Assembly: GCF_029029505.1 (NCBI RefSeq)
Contig: NZ_JAKJSD010000003.1
Location: 248,001 to 312,000, forward strand
DNA from: Ancylomarina sp. DW003
GTDB lineage: Bacteria; Bacteroidota; Bacteroidia; Bacteroidales; Marinifilaceae
Direction of reading: 5' to 3'
DNA: 64,000 nucleotides
The notes beneath the pieces are model-generated. The model saw only the letters and a program-made list of their open reading frames with translations. It had not been told where the DNA came from and searched no databases. Made by a program: the position numbers and the translations under genes. Shown here piece by piece: positions 48,410-58,860 of this stretch (position 1 is the stretch's first letter; every line of letters starts with the position of its first letter).

Positions 48410-48895
48410 TTATTTTTTTGATAGTTCGGTTAGCTGCTCTATAATCAATTCTTCACTTCCAGGTTGATAGCCACTATGTTTCCATACGATTTCACCTTTT
48501 TTAATGATACAACAAAAGGGAACACCCGAAATATTAAGAGCACGTTTTAGGTCTGAGTTTTCATCGATATAAACATCAAATTGCCAGTCTCTGGCTTTTA
48601 CCAATGCCGGAACTTTAGAACTGGACCGTGTGTTATCAATCGATATGGCGATTATTTTAAACTTAGTCTCTTCTTGCCAGTCATCCATCGCTTCGTTAAT
48701 GGCTTCAAGTTCATGAAGGCAAGGACGACACCAAGTTGCCCAAAAGCATAAAACCACTGGTTCCTCGCTATTGGGAAACAAGCTTTCAGATTGAATCATT
48801 GTACCATGAATATCCTTTAGTTGACTACCCGAAAGCTGGGCTTGTGTTAGTAAAGAAAATAGGCTTAGTATTAATAATAGACTATATTTTGTCAT
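48410..48895 (-). CDS. TlpA-family periplasmic thioredoxin
   Basis: 161 residues: signal peptide (LLLILSLFSLLTQA), then a thioredoxin fold with the redox motif WCRPC (Cys56 and Cys59) in LCFWATWCRPCLHELEA, and a cis-proline loop GVPFCC, unusual in carrying two more cysteines next to the cis-Pro. TlpA/ResA-type proteins reduce disulfides in the periplasm. It sits between the Omp28-like and DUF6029 genes. Confidence 0.9.
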   Translation of the reverse strand: MTKYSLLLILSLFSLLTQAQLSGSQLKDIHGTMIQSESLFPNSEEPVVLCFWATWCRPCLHELEAINEAMDDWQEETKFKIIAISIDNTRSSSKVPALVKARDWQFDVYIDENSDLKRALNISGVPFCCIIKKGEIVWKHSGYQPGSEELIIEQLTELSKK

Positions 48896-48935
48896 TATTT
48901 TTAGTTTTATATAGGGTTAATATGAGACTTATAGC

Positions 48936-50180
48936 TTACAGATTATCAACAGAAAGAACATTAATAACTTCACTGTTCTTTACAAGAAAAGTAATAGCTG
49001 ACAAATGTGCTTTATTGTATTTCGAAACATCCGTGGTAAAGGATAAACTATAGCTTGATCCTTGAGTCAATTTCTCGTTAGGAATGGCATCCCCATATAA
49101 ATCGGTTAATGTTTTACGAAGAATATAATGATGCTGAAAGTTTTTCATCTTTTCACCTGCTTGATAAAAAGCAGAACTAGCTTCATCATTATAGTAATTT
49201 GATTGATCAGCCAGTTGATTGTTGTCGCAAAGAGCAACCACTAATTTTATGTCTTTGGAGGTTTGATATGATTCTAATTGCACATCTATCTTAGCATTAT
49301 CACCATCCACCTGAATCGTAGATGAAAGTCCTAATGGACATGATTCACTGGCTAAACTCGTTAAGATATCTTCTGAAATATTGACTGATGTATTCCGGTT
49401 TACGATTTTAGTAGGATATCCGCTTACGTTGTATGTTGATACTAAACTACCTAGTTTAGAAAAAGTAAATTCATCACTACCATGAATTGCTGATATTACC
49501 ATATTAGCTGATGTTTTACCCTTTAGTTCTTCTAAATAATACATTGACTCAGGACAATAGCCACACCAAGTTGCTGTGTAGTCTTCAACCAAAACATTTC
49601 TAGGCGACATATTAACACCAATCAGTAAGTCGGCACTTTTTAATTCTGAATACTCGGCTCTTACTTTGTACTTTCCATTTGTAGATGAATTAAATGTATG
49701 ACCGCTGATCAGTTGATCATCGACATAGAACTTAGCGCTGGAAGTCACATTATTCAACTTAGTGTCTAATACTTTGAATTCGAATTCTTCAGATCCGGAT
49801 GAGAATTTGGATGTTCTATTGCTTGACAGATATAACCTTGCTGTGTAGTGACGAACCAGAATCTTTATACTAGCTTCTCTGTCCAGGTTAACCGCTTTAA
49901 CCGTGTATTCACCTTTTTTTGTAGTAGAATAAGTATTTTTTGCTAAGGCTTCACCATCGACATAAATTTTTGAGTCAGAAGTGATATCTTTTTCATTATT
50001 ATCCTTAACTGTAAAAGTGATTTCATCTTTGCCATCAGCAAGTATTGAACTTTTATTTGCTGTAATCTTGATACTTCCATTTTCAACTATAGCTTTATTA
50101 TCATCGCTTTTAGAGCAGGAAGCTAAAGTCGTTGAAAAAAGGATGAAGCCAATTAGTAAAATGTTTAATTGTTTTTTCAT
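48936..50180 (-). CDS. Omp28-related lipoprotein with thioredoxin-like domain
   Basis: 414 residues. Lipobox LASC gives lipidated Cys22. Two Ig-like beta domains follow (about 35-110 and 115-190, each ending with a GEYTVKA or GKYKVRAEY strand), then an Omp28/thioredoxin-like domain starting VLVEDYTATWCGYCPESMYYLEEL with a CxxC at Cys206 and Cys209. Omp28 proteins are outer-membrane lipoproteins of the phylum. It heads the three-gene unit; the arrangement suggests a surface or periplasmic thiol system. Confidence 0.87.
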   Translation of the reverse strand: MKKQLNILLIGFILFSTTLASCSKSDDNKAIVENGSIKITANKSSILADGKDEITFTVKDNNEKDITSDSKIYVDGEALAKNTYSTTKKGEYTVKAVNLDREASIKILVRHYTARLYLSSNRTSKFSSGSEEFEFKVLDTKLNNVTSSAKFYVDDQLISGHTFNSSTNGKYKVRAEYSELKSADLLIGVNMSPRNVLVEDYTATWCGYCPESMYYLEELKGKTSANMVISAIHGSDEFTFSKLGSLVSTYNVSGYPTKIVNRNTSVNISEDILTSLASESCPLGLSSTIQVDGDNAKIDVQLESYQTSKDIKLVVALCDNNQLADQSNYYNDEASSAFYQAGEKMKNFQHHYILRKTLTDLYGDAIPNEKLTQGSSYSLSFTTDVSKYNKAHLSAITFLVKNSEVINVLSVDNL

Positions 50181-50331
50181 AGGGGAATTTTTTTATTTGT
50201 GAATACTTGTTTGTTATAAAAACATTCAAGAACTGAAATACCCTACTTTTTTATCAATAAAAAATAGATTTTGTTAAAATATTCCGTTTTTATTGAAGGA
50301 AACAATATAAATATCTTACCGTTTAATAGTC

Positions 50332-50754
50332 TTATTCATCCCAACCAGGAGATTGTCTACGTGTCTTTTTTTCAGAATCTAGTCGCTTAGTTTTTAATCG
50401 TCTCTCACGAGCACGACGACTGGGTTTTGTTGGCCGACGTTTTTTGACAGGGGTAAAAGCTTGTGTCAACAAATCAAAGAATTTCTCAATTGCTGATTGC
50501 TTATTCTTCAGTTGAGAGCGATCTGCCTGAACAACGATACTCAGAATATCATCCTGACTGATACGTGTTGCTAATTTATGATAGAGAATACTTTTGTCAT
50601 CATCACTCAACAATTGCGTTTCCCTTAGGTTAAATCGTAGTTCAACCCGGGAACTCACTTTATTCACATGCTGACCACCAGGGCCACTGCTTCGTGAGGT
50701 TTGAAATTTGAATTCTCTTAAAAAGGCTTCTTTATTTGAAATGGGTAAAAACAT
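50332..50754 (-). CDS. arfB: Alternative ribosome-rescue peptidyl-tRNA hydrolase ArfB
   Basis: 140 residues. The release-factor-type catalytic loop is SSGPGGQHVNKVSSRVEL with GGQ at 26-28; a basic C-terminal tail (KKRRPTKPSRRARERRLKTKR and beyond) is the part that enters the empty mRNA channel. This combination defines ArfB (YaeJ), which frees ribosomes stalled on non-stop mRNA. It replaces or supplements tmRNA. Transcribed alone. Confidence 0.94.
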   Translation of the reverse strand: MFLPISNKEAFLREFKFQTSRSSGPGGQHVNKVSSRVELRFNLRETQLLSDDDKSILYHKLATRISQDDILSIVVQADRSQLKNKQSAIEKFFDLLTQAFTPVKKRRPTKPSRRARERRLKTKRLDSEKKTRRQSPGWDE

Positions 50755-50883
50755 AAGGGGAATCTACTTGTTGACTGGTTAATGAAAATACATGCTTAAA
50801 TACAAAAGTATCATTTAATGTTAATGTCAAACATTAATTCTCTTTTCTAAATCCCATGAATTTAAATCCCAAAATAGAAAATA

Positions 50884-50911
50884 AAGCCACCTCACATTTG
50901 TAAGGTGGCTT
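50884..50911 (-). terminator. Intrinsic terminator of the scramblase-like gene
   Basis: Arms AAGCCACCT / AGGTGGCTT (50884-50892, 50903-50911), extended to 12 pairs on the minus strand through one G-U pair, with a U-rich tail. Confidence 0.82.
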
Positions 50912-50934
50912 GTAAAAATTAAGATATAAGTTTT

Positions 50935-51522
50935 TTACTCTTTCAGAACCATATCGATACACATAACTGCTGCCAGAATCATGATTCTAATTGGATGATC
51001 AGAAGGTACTTCTTTTGAAATCTCTAAAATGTAGTTGTCGGCAGAAGTAAAAAGTTCTTTACCAATACCTGCCCATTTTTTACTTACATGAGCCAGTTCA
51101 ACTTCATCTTTAAGAAATTTAAAATCCCAACTGGTCCATTTTCCTTTTAAAGTGCAAAGGTGTTGGTCTTTAGCATCAAAGACATTGAATTTTCCTCCAA
51201 TAGAAAAAAACTTTTGCTTAAATTGTCCTACTAAGTGGTCATTTTCGTCAAAAACTTCAACATTAGATATAAAAAGAGAAAGGCCACGCTTTATAGTCAG
51301 GACTTTATCTCCTGAATTGCTTTTGATTACAATATTAAAGGGCGTCATTCTTTTATACCCTGTAAAACGAAATAGTTTGGTGAAGAAACCAAGGTTTTCT
51401 TCTCTGCAATTCATGATTACATCTTGGCTTTCAGGATTGTATATATCAAAGTTATTAGCAGCTTTAAACATGCCAACATGTTCTTTTATAAAATAGAGAT
51501 TTTGTTCTAGTATGGAATTCAT
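50935..51522 (-). CDS. Phospholipid scramblase / LURP-one-like protein
   Basis: 195 residues with the twelve-strand barrel pattern of the tubby/scramblase/LURP1 clan: NLYFIKEHVGMF, FDIYNPESQDVIMNCRE, MTPFNIVIKSNSGDKVLTI, NVEVFDENDHLVGQFKQKFFS, KFNVFDAKDQHLCTLKG, and a hydrophobic C-terminal strand or helix (RIMILAAVMCIDMVL). In eukaryotes such proteins move phospholipids or bind membrane lipids; the bacterial role is unknown. No signal peptide, so probably cytosolic or peripheral. Confidence 0.75.
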   Translation of the reverse strand: MNSILEQNLYFIKEHVGMFKAANNFDIYNPESQDVIMNCREENLGFFTKLFRFTGYKRMTPFNIVIKSNSGDKVLTIKRGLSLFISNVEVFDENDHLVGQFKQKFFSIGGKFNVFDAKDQHLCTLKGKWTSWDFKFLKDEVELAHVSKKWAGIGKELFTSADNYILEISKEVPSDHPIRIMILAAVMCIDMVLKE

Positions 51523-51598
51523 AATATCAATGCGTTAAAAAATAAATATGGCGCGAAAATACTTATATTATGAATATAATATTGGTTTGAGTAAAAGA

Positions 51599-51628
51599 AA
51601 AGACCAATTCAATTTCTGATTGGCCTTA
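51599..51628 (-). terminator. Intrinsic terminator of the GH15 gene
   Basis: Nine-base arms (51600-51608 and 51619-51627) pair fully on the minus strand with one G-U pair, followed by a U-rich run. Confidence 0.7.
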
Positions 51629-51656
51629 TTCTTTTGATATAGAGTATGTCACAAAA

Positions 51657-53468
51657 TTAACTATTTAATTGATCGATCAAACCTTCAGACTTTTCATCTT
51701 CATCTTCAGAGAAATTAATAGCCGTTTCAATAATAGCTAAGTGTGAATAGGCTTGCGGGAAATTACCCAGCATACGCTTTGTCTCAAAATCAATATCCTC
51801 AGCAAATAAACCTAGATGATTAGAATAGCTTAAAAGAATATCAAATTTATCCTGAGCTTCTTTTTTTCTTCCTATTTTATATAGGCTGTTTATCAACCAA
51901 AACGAACAAATAGTAAAGGCAGATTTAGGTGTACCAAAATCATCCTGATTCTTATAACGATACATAAGCCCATCATGTTCTAATTCTTTTTGAATGGTAA
52001 GAACTGTCGATACATACTTTTCATCCTTTGCATCAATAAAACCATAGGTTTCCATTAATAAAACGGATGCATCCAGATCATCAGAGCCATAATGCTGTGT
52101 AAAGGCTTGCTTTTCCTCACTCCAGGCGTTTTTCATGATATCTTTTTTCACTGCATCACGATATGGCGTCCATTTATTCACATAGTAGTCACTCTTAAGA
52201 AGTTTGGATATTTTTACAGCACGATCGAAAGCCACCCAGCACATCACTTTACTAAAAGTGAAATGAAGGCTTTTCCCTCGAATTTCCCATATTCCTCTAT
52301 CTGGTTCACGCCAGTTTTCTTCTACAACTTTAATAATACTTCGTACAATTGTGCATAATTCTTCGGTGTGTTCCAATGAATTTTCAAACAATTCGAATTG
52401 CTGATGAATCAAATCCAAAAGAATGCCATAGATGTCATTTTGTTTTTGCTTATAAGCTGCATTTCCAACCCTTACCGGTTTTGAACCTTCATACCCAGCC
52501 AGATGTTCCAATTCGTACTCAGAGAGTTTCTTTTCACCATTAATACCGTACATGATTTGCACTTTTTCCTTTTTCTCAGGAATAATATCCGTGATAAAAT
52601 CCAAATAACGTCTGGCAACATTGTAATGCCCCAGTTGAGTTAGGATTTTTACAACCATTGAGCCATCTCGTATCCAACAGAATCGGTAATCCCAATTTCG
52701 GACTTCTCCTATGGTCTCTGGTAAAGATGTCGTTAAAGCAGCTAAGACAGCTCCTGTTTTTTGATAACTTAATAATTTCAAAACTAAAGCAGACCTTCCC
52801 ATCTCTTCAGCATATTTTGAGTGAACCTTTGTTTTTTCTGACCAGTTCAACCAATAAGTCTTAGTTCTTTGCAAAATAAGATAAATCCTATCGTGAGTTT
52901 GCCTGAGTAGTTTTTGATTATAGGTTACAAGACAAAACTCATGTTTATTTAGACAAATAATATCTTGATTTAAAACAGATTCACAGTCAAAGCTGGTATA
53001 TAAATAAAGTGAATCATAAGTTCCTGATGTTGTATATGATTTTATAAACTCAGACTTTGCTAACTTGCTTTTTGTATGGTTTCTGGCATAATCCAGTTTT
53101 GGATTGTATAGAATACGGAAAGTTGGTTTTCCTTTTATATGCTTAAAATACCTAACCAAATCTGGTGGTGCGTAATAATCTTTGTTTTCTGCAATATAGC
53201 GAGGCATAAAGTCGATAAGTTCGAATATACCATCTTCACAAACGAAGCGTGTATGGAGAATATTGGTGTTTTTTTTATAATACTGAACACTACGAATGTA
53301 TTTTTCAGGAAGCACTTCGAAACTACCACCTATTTGATTATCCAAAAGTTTTGCAAAAGCCGATGAAGAATCGAATTGAGGTAAGCACATCCAGTCTAAA
53401 GATCCTTTTTCAGAGATCAAGGCCGCAGAGCGACAATTTCCTACCACACCATAATTTAAATTTTCCAT
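51657..53468 (-). CDS. Glycoside hydrolase family 15 (trehalase or glucoamylase type)
   Basis: 603 residues with the two-domain GH15 layout: an N-terminal beta domain (NYGVVGNCRSAALISEKGSLDWM, LPQFDSSSAFAKLLD) and an (alpha/alpha)6 barrel with NWDYRFCWIRDGSM, the general acid Glu395 in PDRGIWEIRGK, and the base in LFAEDIDFETKRMLGNFPQAYSHLA. GH15 includes glucoamylases and bacterial trehalases. Divergent placement from the trehalose synthase fusion favours trehalase (inference). No signal peptide, so it acts in the cytosol. Confidence 0.88.
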   Translation of the reverse strand: MENLNYGVVGNCRSAALISEKGSLDWMCLPQFDSSSAFAKLLDNQIGGSFEVLPEKYIRSVQYYKKNTNILHTRFVCEDGIFELIDFMPRYIAENKDYYAPPDLVRYFKHIKGKPTFRILYNPKLDYARNHTKSKLAKSEFIKSYTTSGTYDSLYLYTSFDCESVLNQDIICLNKHEFCLVTYNQKLLRQTHDRIYLILQRTKTYWLNWSEKTKVHSKYAEEMGRSALVLKLLSYQKTGAVLAALTTSLPETIGEVRNWDYRFCWIRDGSMVVKILTQLGHYNVARRYLDFITDIIPEKKEKVQIMYGINGEKKLSEYELEHLAGYEGSKPVRVGNAAYKQKQNDIYGILLDLIHQQFELFENSLEHTEELCTIVRSIIKVVEENWREPDRGIWEIRGKSLHFTFSKVMCWVAFDRAVKISKLLKSDYYVNKWTPYRDAVKKDIMKNAWSEEKQAFTQHYGSDDLDASVLLMETYGFIDAKDEKYVSTVLTIQKELEHDGLMYRYKNQDDFGTPKSAFTICSFWLINSLYKIGRKKEAQDKFDILLSYSNHLGLFAEDIDFETKRMLGNFPQAYSHLAIIETAINFSEDEDEKSEGLIDQLNS

Positions 53469-53569
53469 AAAAAAAGATTACTTTAGTATACGTCACATAA
53501 TAATTCTGAAAATAGCTAATTTTCATGACTTTCGAATTATTTACCAGCAAAATAAAAACTTCTTATTTT

Positions 53570-55777
53570 ATGAATAGAATTCACATTGTTTCAAACAGAC
53601 TTCCGGTTAGTATTAATGTTGAAAATGAAAAAATTGAACTAATACCTAGTGTTGGTGGGCTAGCAACTGGTATGAGATCGGTTTATAAAGAGTATAACGG
53701 GAAATGGATAGGATGGCCGGGCTTGCCTAGTGATGATATAGATGAAAAATTATCGAATAATATAGATAGGGAGTTGGAAAAGGAAGATTGCGTATCGGTT
53801 CATCTTTCTAAAGAAGAGATTGATTTATATTATGACGGCTTTAGTAATCGAACAATTTGGCCGCTGTTTCATTATTTTGCGCAGTATATTGACTATGATC
53901 CTGAATTATGGGAAGCATTTGTACACGTGAACCAGAAGTTTGCAGATAAAGCTCTTGAGACTTTAGAAGAAGGAGATACCATTTGGATTCATGATTACCA
54001 GTTGCTTTTAGTACCAGAAATGATTAAATCGAAAAAGCCAGGTGTAACGGTTGGTTTTTTCTTGCATATACCTTTCCCTTCATTCGAAGTGTTTCGAATT
54101 CTGCCATGGCGAAAAGAGTTGATTCAAGGCATGTTGGGAGCTGATTTGATTGGCTTTCACACCTATGATTACCAACGTCACTTTTTCAGTTCTGTACGTC
54201 GTTTGATGGGCTACGAGATTTCCTTCAACCAAATTCAAATTGAGGACAGAGTTATTATAGTTGATGCTTTTCCTATGGGAATTGACTACGATAAATTTAA
54301 AAATGCTGCAACGGATATTTTTCAAAAACCACTTCAGGAGAAATCTGAACTTCATCGTGAGTTGGAAAAGTACTTTTTGCTTTCTCCCGACAGAAAATTA
54401 ATTCTATCCATAGATAGACTGGATTATTCAAAGGGCATTCCCAATCGTTTAGAAGCGTTTGCAAAATTCCTGGAATCATACCCTGAGTTTGTTGGAAAAG
54501 TTACTTTAATAATGCTTGCAGTCCCATCTCGAGGGACAGTAGAACATTATATCAACCTTAAGAAAGAAGTGGATGAATTGGTTGGAAAAGTAAATGGACA
54601 ATTTGGTAATATTAATTACACACCCGTTTGGTATTTTTACCGTTCCATGCCATTTGAGAATCTGATAGAGCTTTATAGTTCATGCGATGTTGCTCTTGTG
54701 ACACCTGTGCGTGATGGAATGAATTTGGTTGCTAAGGAATATGTTGCCTCAAGAACCAATCGAACAGGCGTGATTATCCTGAGTGAAATGGCAGGTGTGG
54801 CCAAAGAAATGGGAGAGGCTTTAATGATTAATCCTAATAATACCAACGAAATAGCAGAAAGTATCCAACATGCTTTAAATATGCCACTTGACGAACAGCG
54901 TGAACGTATGATTTTCCTTCAGGATAGGATTAAACGCTACGATGTCTTTAAGTGGGCCAGTGAGTTTGTCAAATCGTTAACGAAGGTTCAGAAAGTTCAG
55001 AATTCTTTACATGCCAAACGTGTTAATTCTAAGATTCTGGAAAGAATTCGTTCAAGTTACAAGACTTCAGAAATGAGGGCTATTTTTTTAGATTATGATG
55101 GCACACTAACTGGCTTTAAAAAGAACCCAAATGATGCTTCACCTAATCAGGAGTTACATGATATTCTCTATAAACTTGAAGAAGATCCACGAAATGTAGT
55201 TACCATTATTAGTGGTCGCGACAGAGAAAGTCTTGAAACATGGTTTGAAGGCCACAAAATCAATTTAATTGTAGAGCATGGTGTTTGGTATAAGAAATTC
55301 GGAAAAGAATGGAAAATGCTTACCAATGCAGTCGATACGTGGAAATCGAGTATACAACCAATTCTTGAAACTTTTGTTGATCGTACACCAGGTTCTTTTA
55401 TCGAAGAAAAAAACTATTCGTTGGTTTGGCATTTTAGAAAAGCTGAACCGGAACAAGCTGAATTAAGAGCTTACGAGCTAAAAGATGAACTGACAACCAT
55501 GATAGCCAATCACAACCTCGAAATTTTGGAAGGTAATAAAGTGATTGAGGTGAAAACCGGAGGAATAAATAAAGGTATAGCTGCTTTGCAGTTTCTTAAA
55601 AATAAAAATTACGATTTTGTTTTTGCAGTGGGTGACGATTGGACGGATGAATACATGTTTAGAGAACTTCCGGAAACGGCATATACAGTAAAAGTGGGCT
55701 TAAAGCGAACAGCAGCTAGATATAAGGTCGAATCTGTTGCGGCCGTTAGAGAACTTTTAAAACAATTGGTGAAATAA
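53570..55777 (+). CDS. otsAB: Fused trehalose-6-phosphate synthase / phosphatase
   Basis: 735 residues: an N-terminal GT20 synthase (RIHIVSNRLPVSI, GLATGMRS, WIHDYQLLLVP, LDYSKGIPNRLEAF, DGMNLVAKEYVASR) that makes trehalose 6-phosphate from UDP-glucose and glucose 6-phosphate, and a C-terminal HAD phosphatase (DYDGTL at 508-513, then TIISGRDRESL and AVGDDWTDEYMF) that removes the phosphate. The fusion resembles plant and some bacterial bifunctional enzymes. An upstream ATG at 53525 is in frame, but homology begins at MNRIHIVSNRLPV. The likely role is osmoprotection or stress; a GH15 gene is divergent. Confidence 0.94.
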   Translation: MNRIHIVSNRLPVSINVENEKIELIPSVGGLATGMRSVYKEYNGKWIGWPGLPSDDIDEKLSNNIDRELEKEDCVSVHLSKEEIDLYYDGFSNRTIWPLFHYFAQYIDYDPELWEAFVHVNQKFADKALETLEEGDTIWIHDYQLLLVPEMIKSKKPGVTVGFFLHIPFPSFEVFRILPWRKELIQGMLGADLIGFHTYDYQRHFFSSVRRLMGYEISFNQIQIEDRVIIVDAFPMGIDYDKFKNAATDIFQKPLQEKSELHRELEKYFLLSPDRKLILSIDRLDYSKGIPNRLEAFAKFLESYPEFVGKVTLIMLAVPSRGTVEHYINLKKEVDELVGKVNGQFGNINYTPVWYFYRSMPFENLIELYSSCDVALVTPVRDGMNLVAKEYVASRTNRTGVIILSEMAGVAKEMGEALMINPNNTNEIAESIQHALNMPLDEQRERMIFLQDRIKRYDVFKWASEFVKSLTKVQKVQNSLHAKRVNSKILERIRSSYKTSEMRAIFLDYDGTLTGFKKNPNDASPNQELHDILYKLEEDPRNVVTIISGRDRESLETWFEGHKINLIVEHGVWYKKFGKEWKMLTNAVDTWKSSIQPILETFVDRTPGSFIEEKNYSLVWHFRKAEPEQAELRAYELKDELTTMIANHNLEILEGNKVIEVKTGGINKGIAALQFLKNKNYDFVFAVGDDWTDEYMFRELPETAYTVKVGLKRTAARYKVESVAAVRELLKQLVK

Positions 55778-55799
55778 TAAAATAAACAGATTTCATACA

Positions 55800-55829
55800 G
55801 AAGGCGACAAGATTATACTTGTCGCCTTC
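55800..55829. terminator. Bidirectional terminator, trehalose gene / lactonase
   Basis: A perfect 12-pair stem (55800-55811 with 55818-55829) between convergent genes. Confidence 0.88.
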
Positions 55830-55851
55830 GTAATTTTATGATTTCGAAGAG

Positions 55852-56955
55852 TTAAAATAAAATACAGACAGGGGCATAGGCTTCTATCTCATCTATATAG
55901 TGTAATAAGCCTGTTGATTTATCTCGTTTAAATGAAACGATATTGTTTGAATGCTGATTGGCAACCAATAAGAAGTTGCCGTCAGGAGATATTGAGAAGT
56001 TACGTGGCCACTTGCCATGAGAGGATTCATGGCTCAATAAATTTAAAGATCCATTACGTTTATTAATCTTATATATAGCGAGACTATTATGTCCTCTATT
56101 GGATGCATATAAAAAATTTCCATCTGAAGAAATATGAATATCAGCAGGATAATTAGCCTCGGTATATGCTGTAGGTAAAGTCGAATAAGAAAGCTCTTTT
56201 TTGTATTCATGATCTGTTTTTAGAACTAAGCTTACCGTACTATTCAGTTCATTTAAAACATAAATCCATTTATTATTAGGATGAAAGGCAAGATGACGCG
56301 GTCCGGCCCCGGTAGTCATCTTCAGTTTATATGGATCTTTAGCTTGTAACTTATGAAGAGTAGTATCTAGTTGTGAAAACCAAAGCTCGTTTGTACCCAA
56401 ATCTACAGATATAATATTGTTGCTTAAAGGTTCAGACCAAACCGAATGTGCATGAGGAGCTTCTTGTCTATTACCAATTCCTTTACCACTGTGCTGTTGA
56501 ATATCAAGCAAAGAAGATAATTCACCCTTACTATTTAATCTGTGCAAACCAATATTTCCTCCCGAATAGTTGGCCGTTAGCACGTATCCATCAGAGTTTA
56601 TATTTACAAAGCAAGGGTGAGCTCCACCTGTTGTGCTTTTACTCATAAATGAAAGCTTATCATTTGCAACAGAAAAAGATTCGATTGTACCTACCTTAGC
56701 ATCATTACTAATTTCATTTACAGCTATAAGATATTTTCTGTCATCACTCATAGCTAAAAAAGAAGGATTTTCAGACATGGCAGCCAAACCAAGAGATTTT
56801 AAATGTCCATTCTTATCCAATATATACTTGTAAATCCCTTCACTTTCTTTGTCTGTATAAGTCCCCACATAGAATGAATATGTCGTGTTTTCTTTTTTAT
56901 AAATCTTACATCCTGTAAATATAAATAGAACGGTAATAATACTTAGGTATTTCAT
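55852..56955 (-). CDS. Lactonase-family (beta-propeller) lipoprotein
   Basis: 367 residues. The ATG at 56955 starts a lipoprotein signal (lipobox FTGC, Cys16); the frame extends 28 codons further but without a signal. The mature protein is a seven-bladed propeller of the YbhE/Pgl lactonase family: YVGTYTDKESEGIY at its start, then repeats such as DDRKYLIAVNE, HPNNKWIYVLNE, SSDGNFLYASNRGHNSLAIY and SPDGNFLLVANQHSN. Family members hydrolyse 6-phosphogluconolactone or other lactones, but a lipid-anchored envelope copy more likely acts on extracellular lactones or only binds (inference). Confidence 0.86.
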   Translation of the reverse strand: MKYLSIITVLFIFTGCKIYKKENTTYSFYVGTYTDKESEGIYKYILDKNGHLKSLGLAAMSENPSFLAMSDDRKYLIAVNEISNDAKVGTIESFSVANDKLSFMSKSTTGGAHPCFVNINSDGYVLTANYSGGNIGLHRLNSKGELSSLLDIQQHSGKGIGNRQEAPHAHSVWSEPLSNNIISVDLGTNELWFSQLDTTLHKLQAKDPYKLKMTTGAGPRHLAFHPNNKWIYVLNELNSTVSLVLKTDHEYKKELSYSTLPTAYTEANYPADIHISSDGNFLYASNRGHNSLAIYKINKRNGSLNLLSHESSHGKWPRNFSISPDGNFLLVANQHSNNIVSFKRDKSTGLLHYIDEIEAYAPVCILF

Positions 56956-57185
56956 ATGCTTCCAGATATTTTTTAATAATGAATTGATTCGAAATGATAC
57001 AAAGAGAGATAAATGTATTTGTTTAAGCTTAATTATCAAAAAAAAGAATTTTTAAAGAATATCTTTAAATAATTACTTTCTGAAGGATCAAAAACATCAA
57101 ATTTTGTCTTGCGTTTTGCCCAACGTTCGCGAGCAGTATTACTGTATGTCGGTAATCTTATCTCTTTTATCAACAATAATGAAGA

Positions 57186-57221
57186 CAAAAAATCCCTCTA
57201 AAACAAAAGCTTTAGAGGGAT
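57186..57221 (-). terminator. Intrinsic terminator of the ABC-F gene
   Basis: A perfect 11-pair stem (57192-57202 with 57211-57221) with an A run at 57186-57191 that reads as U on the minus strand. Confidence 0.88.
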
Positions 57222-57246
57222 AGTATATTTCGTATATGTATTCTGA

Positions 57247-58860
<1,614 letters not shown>

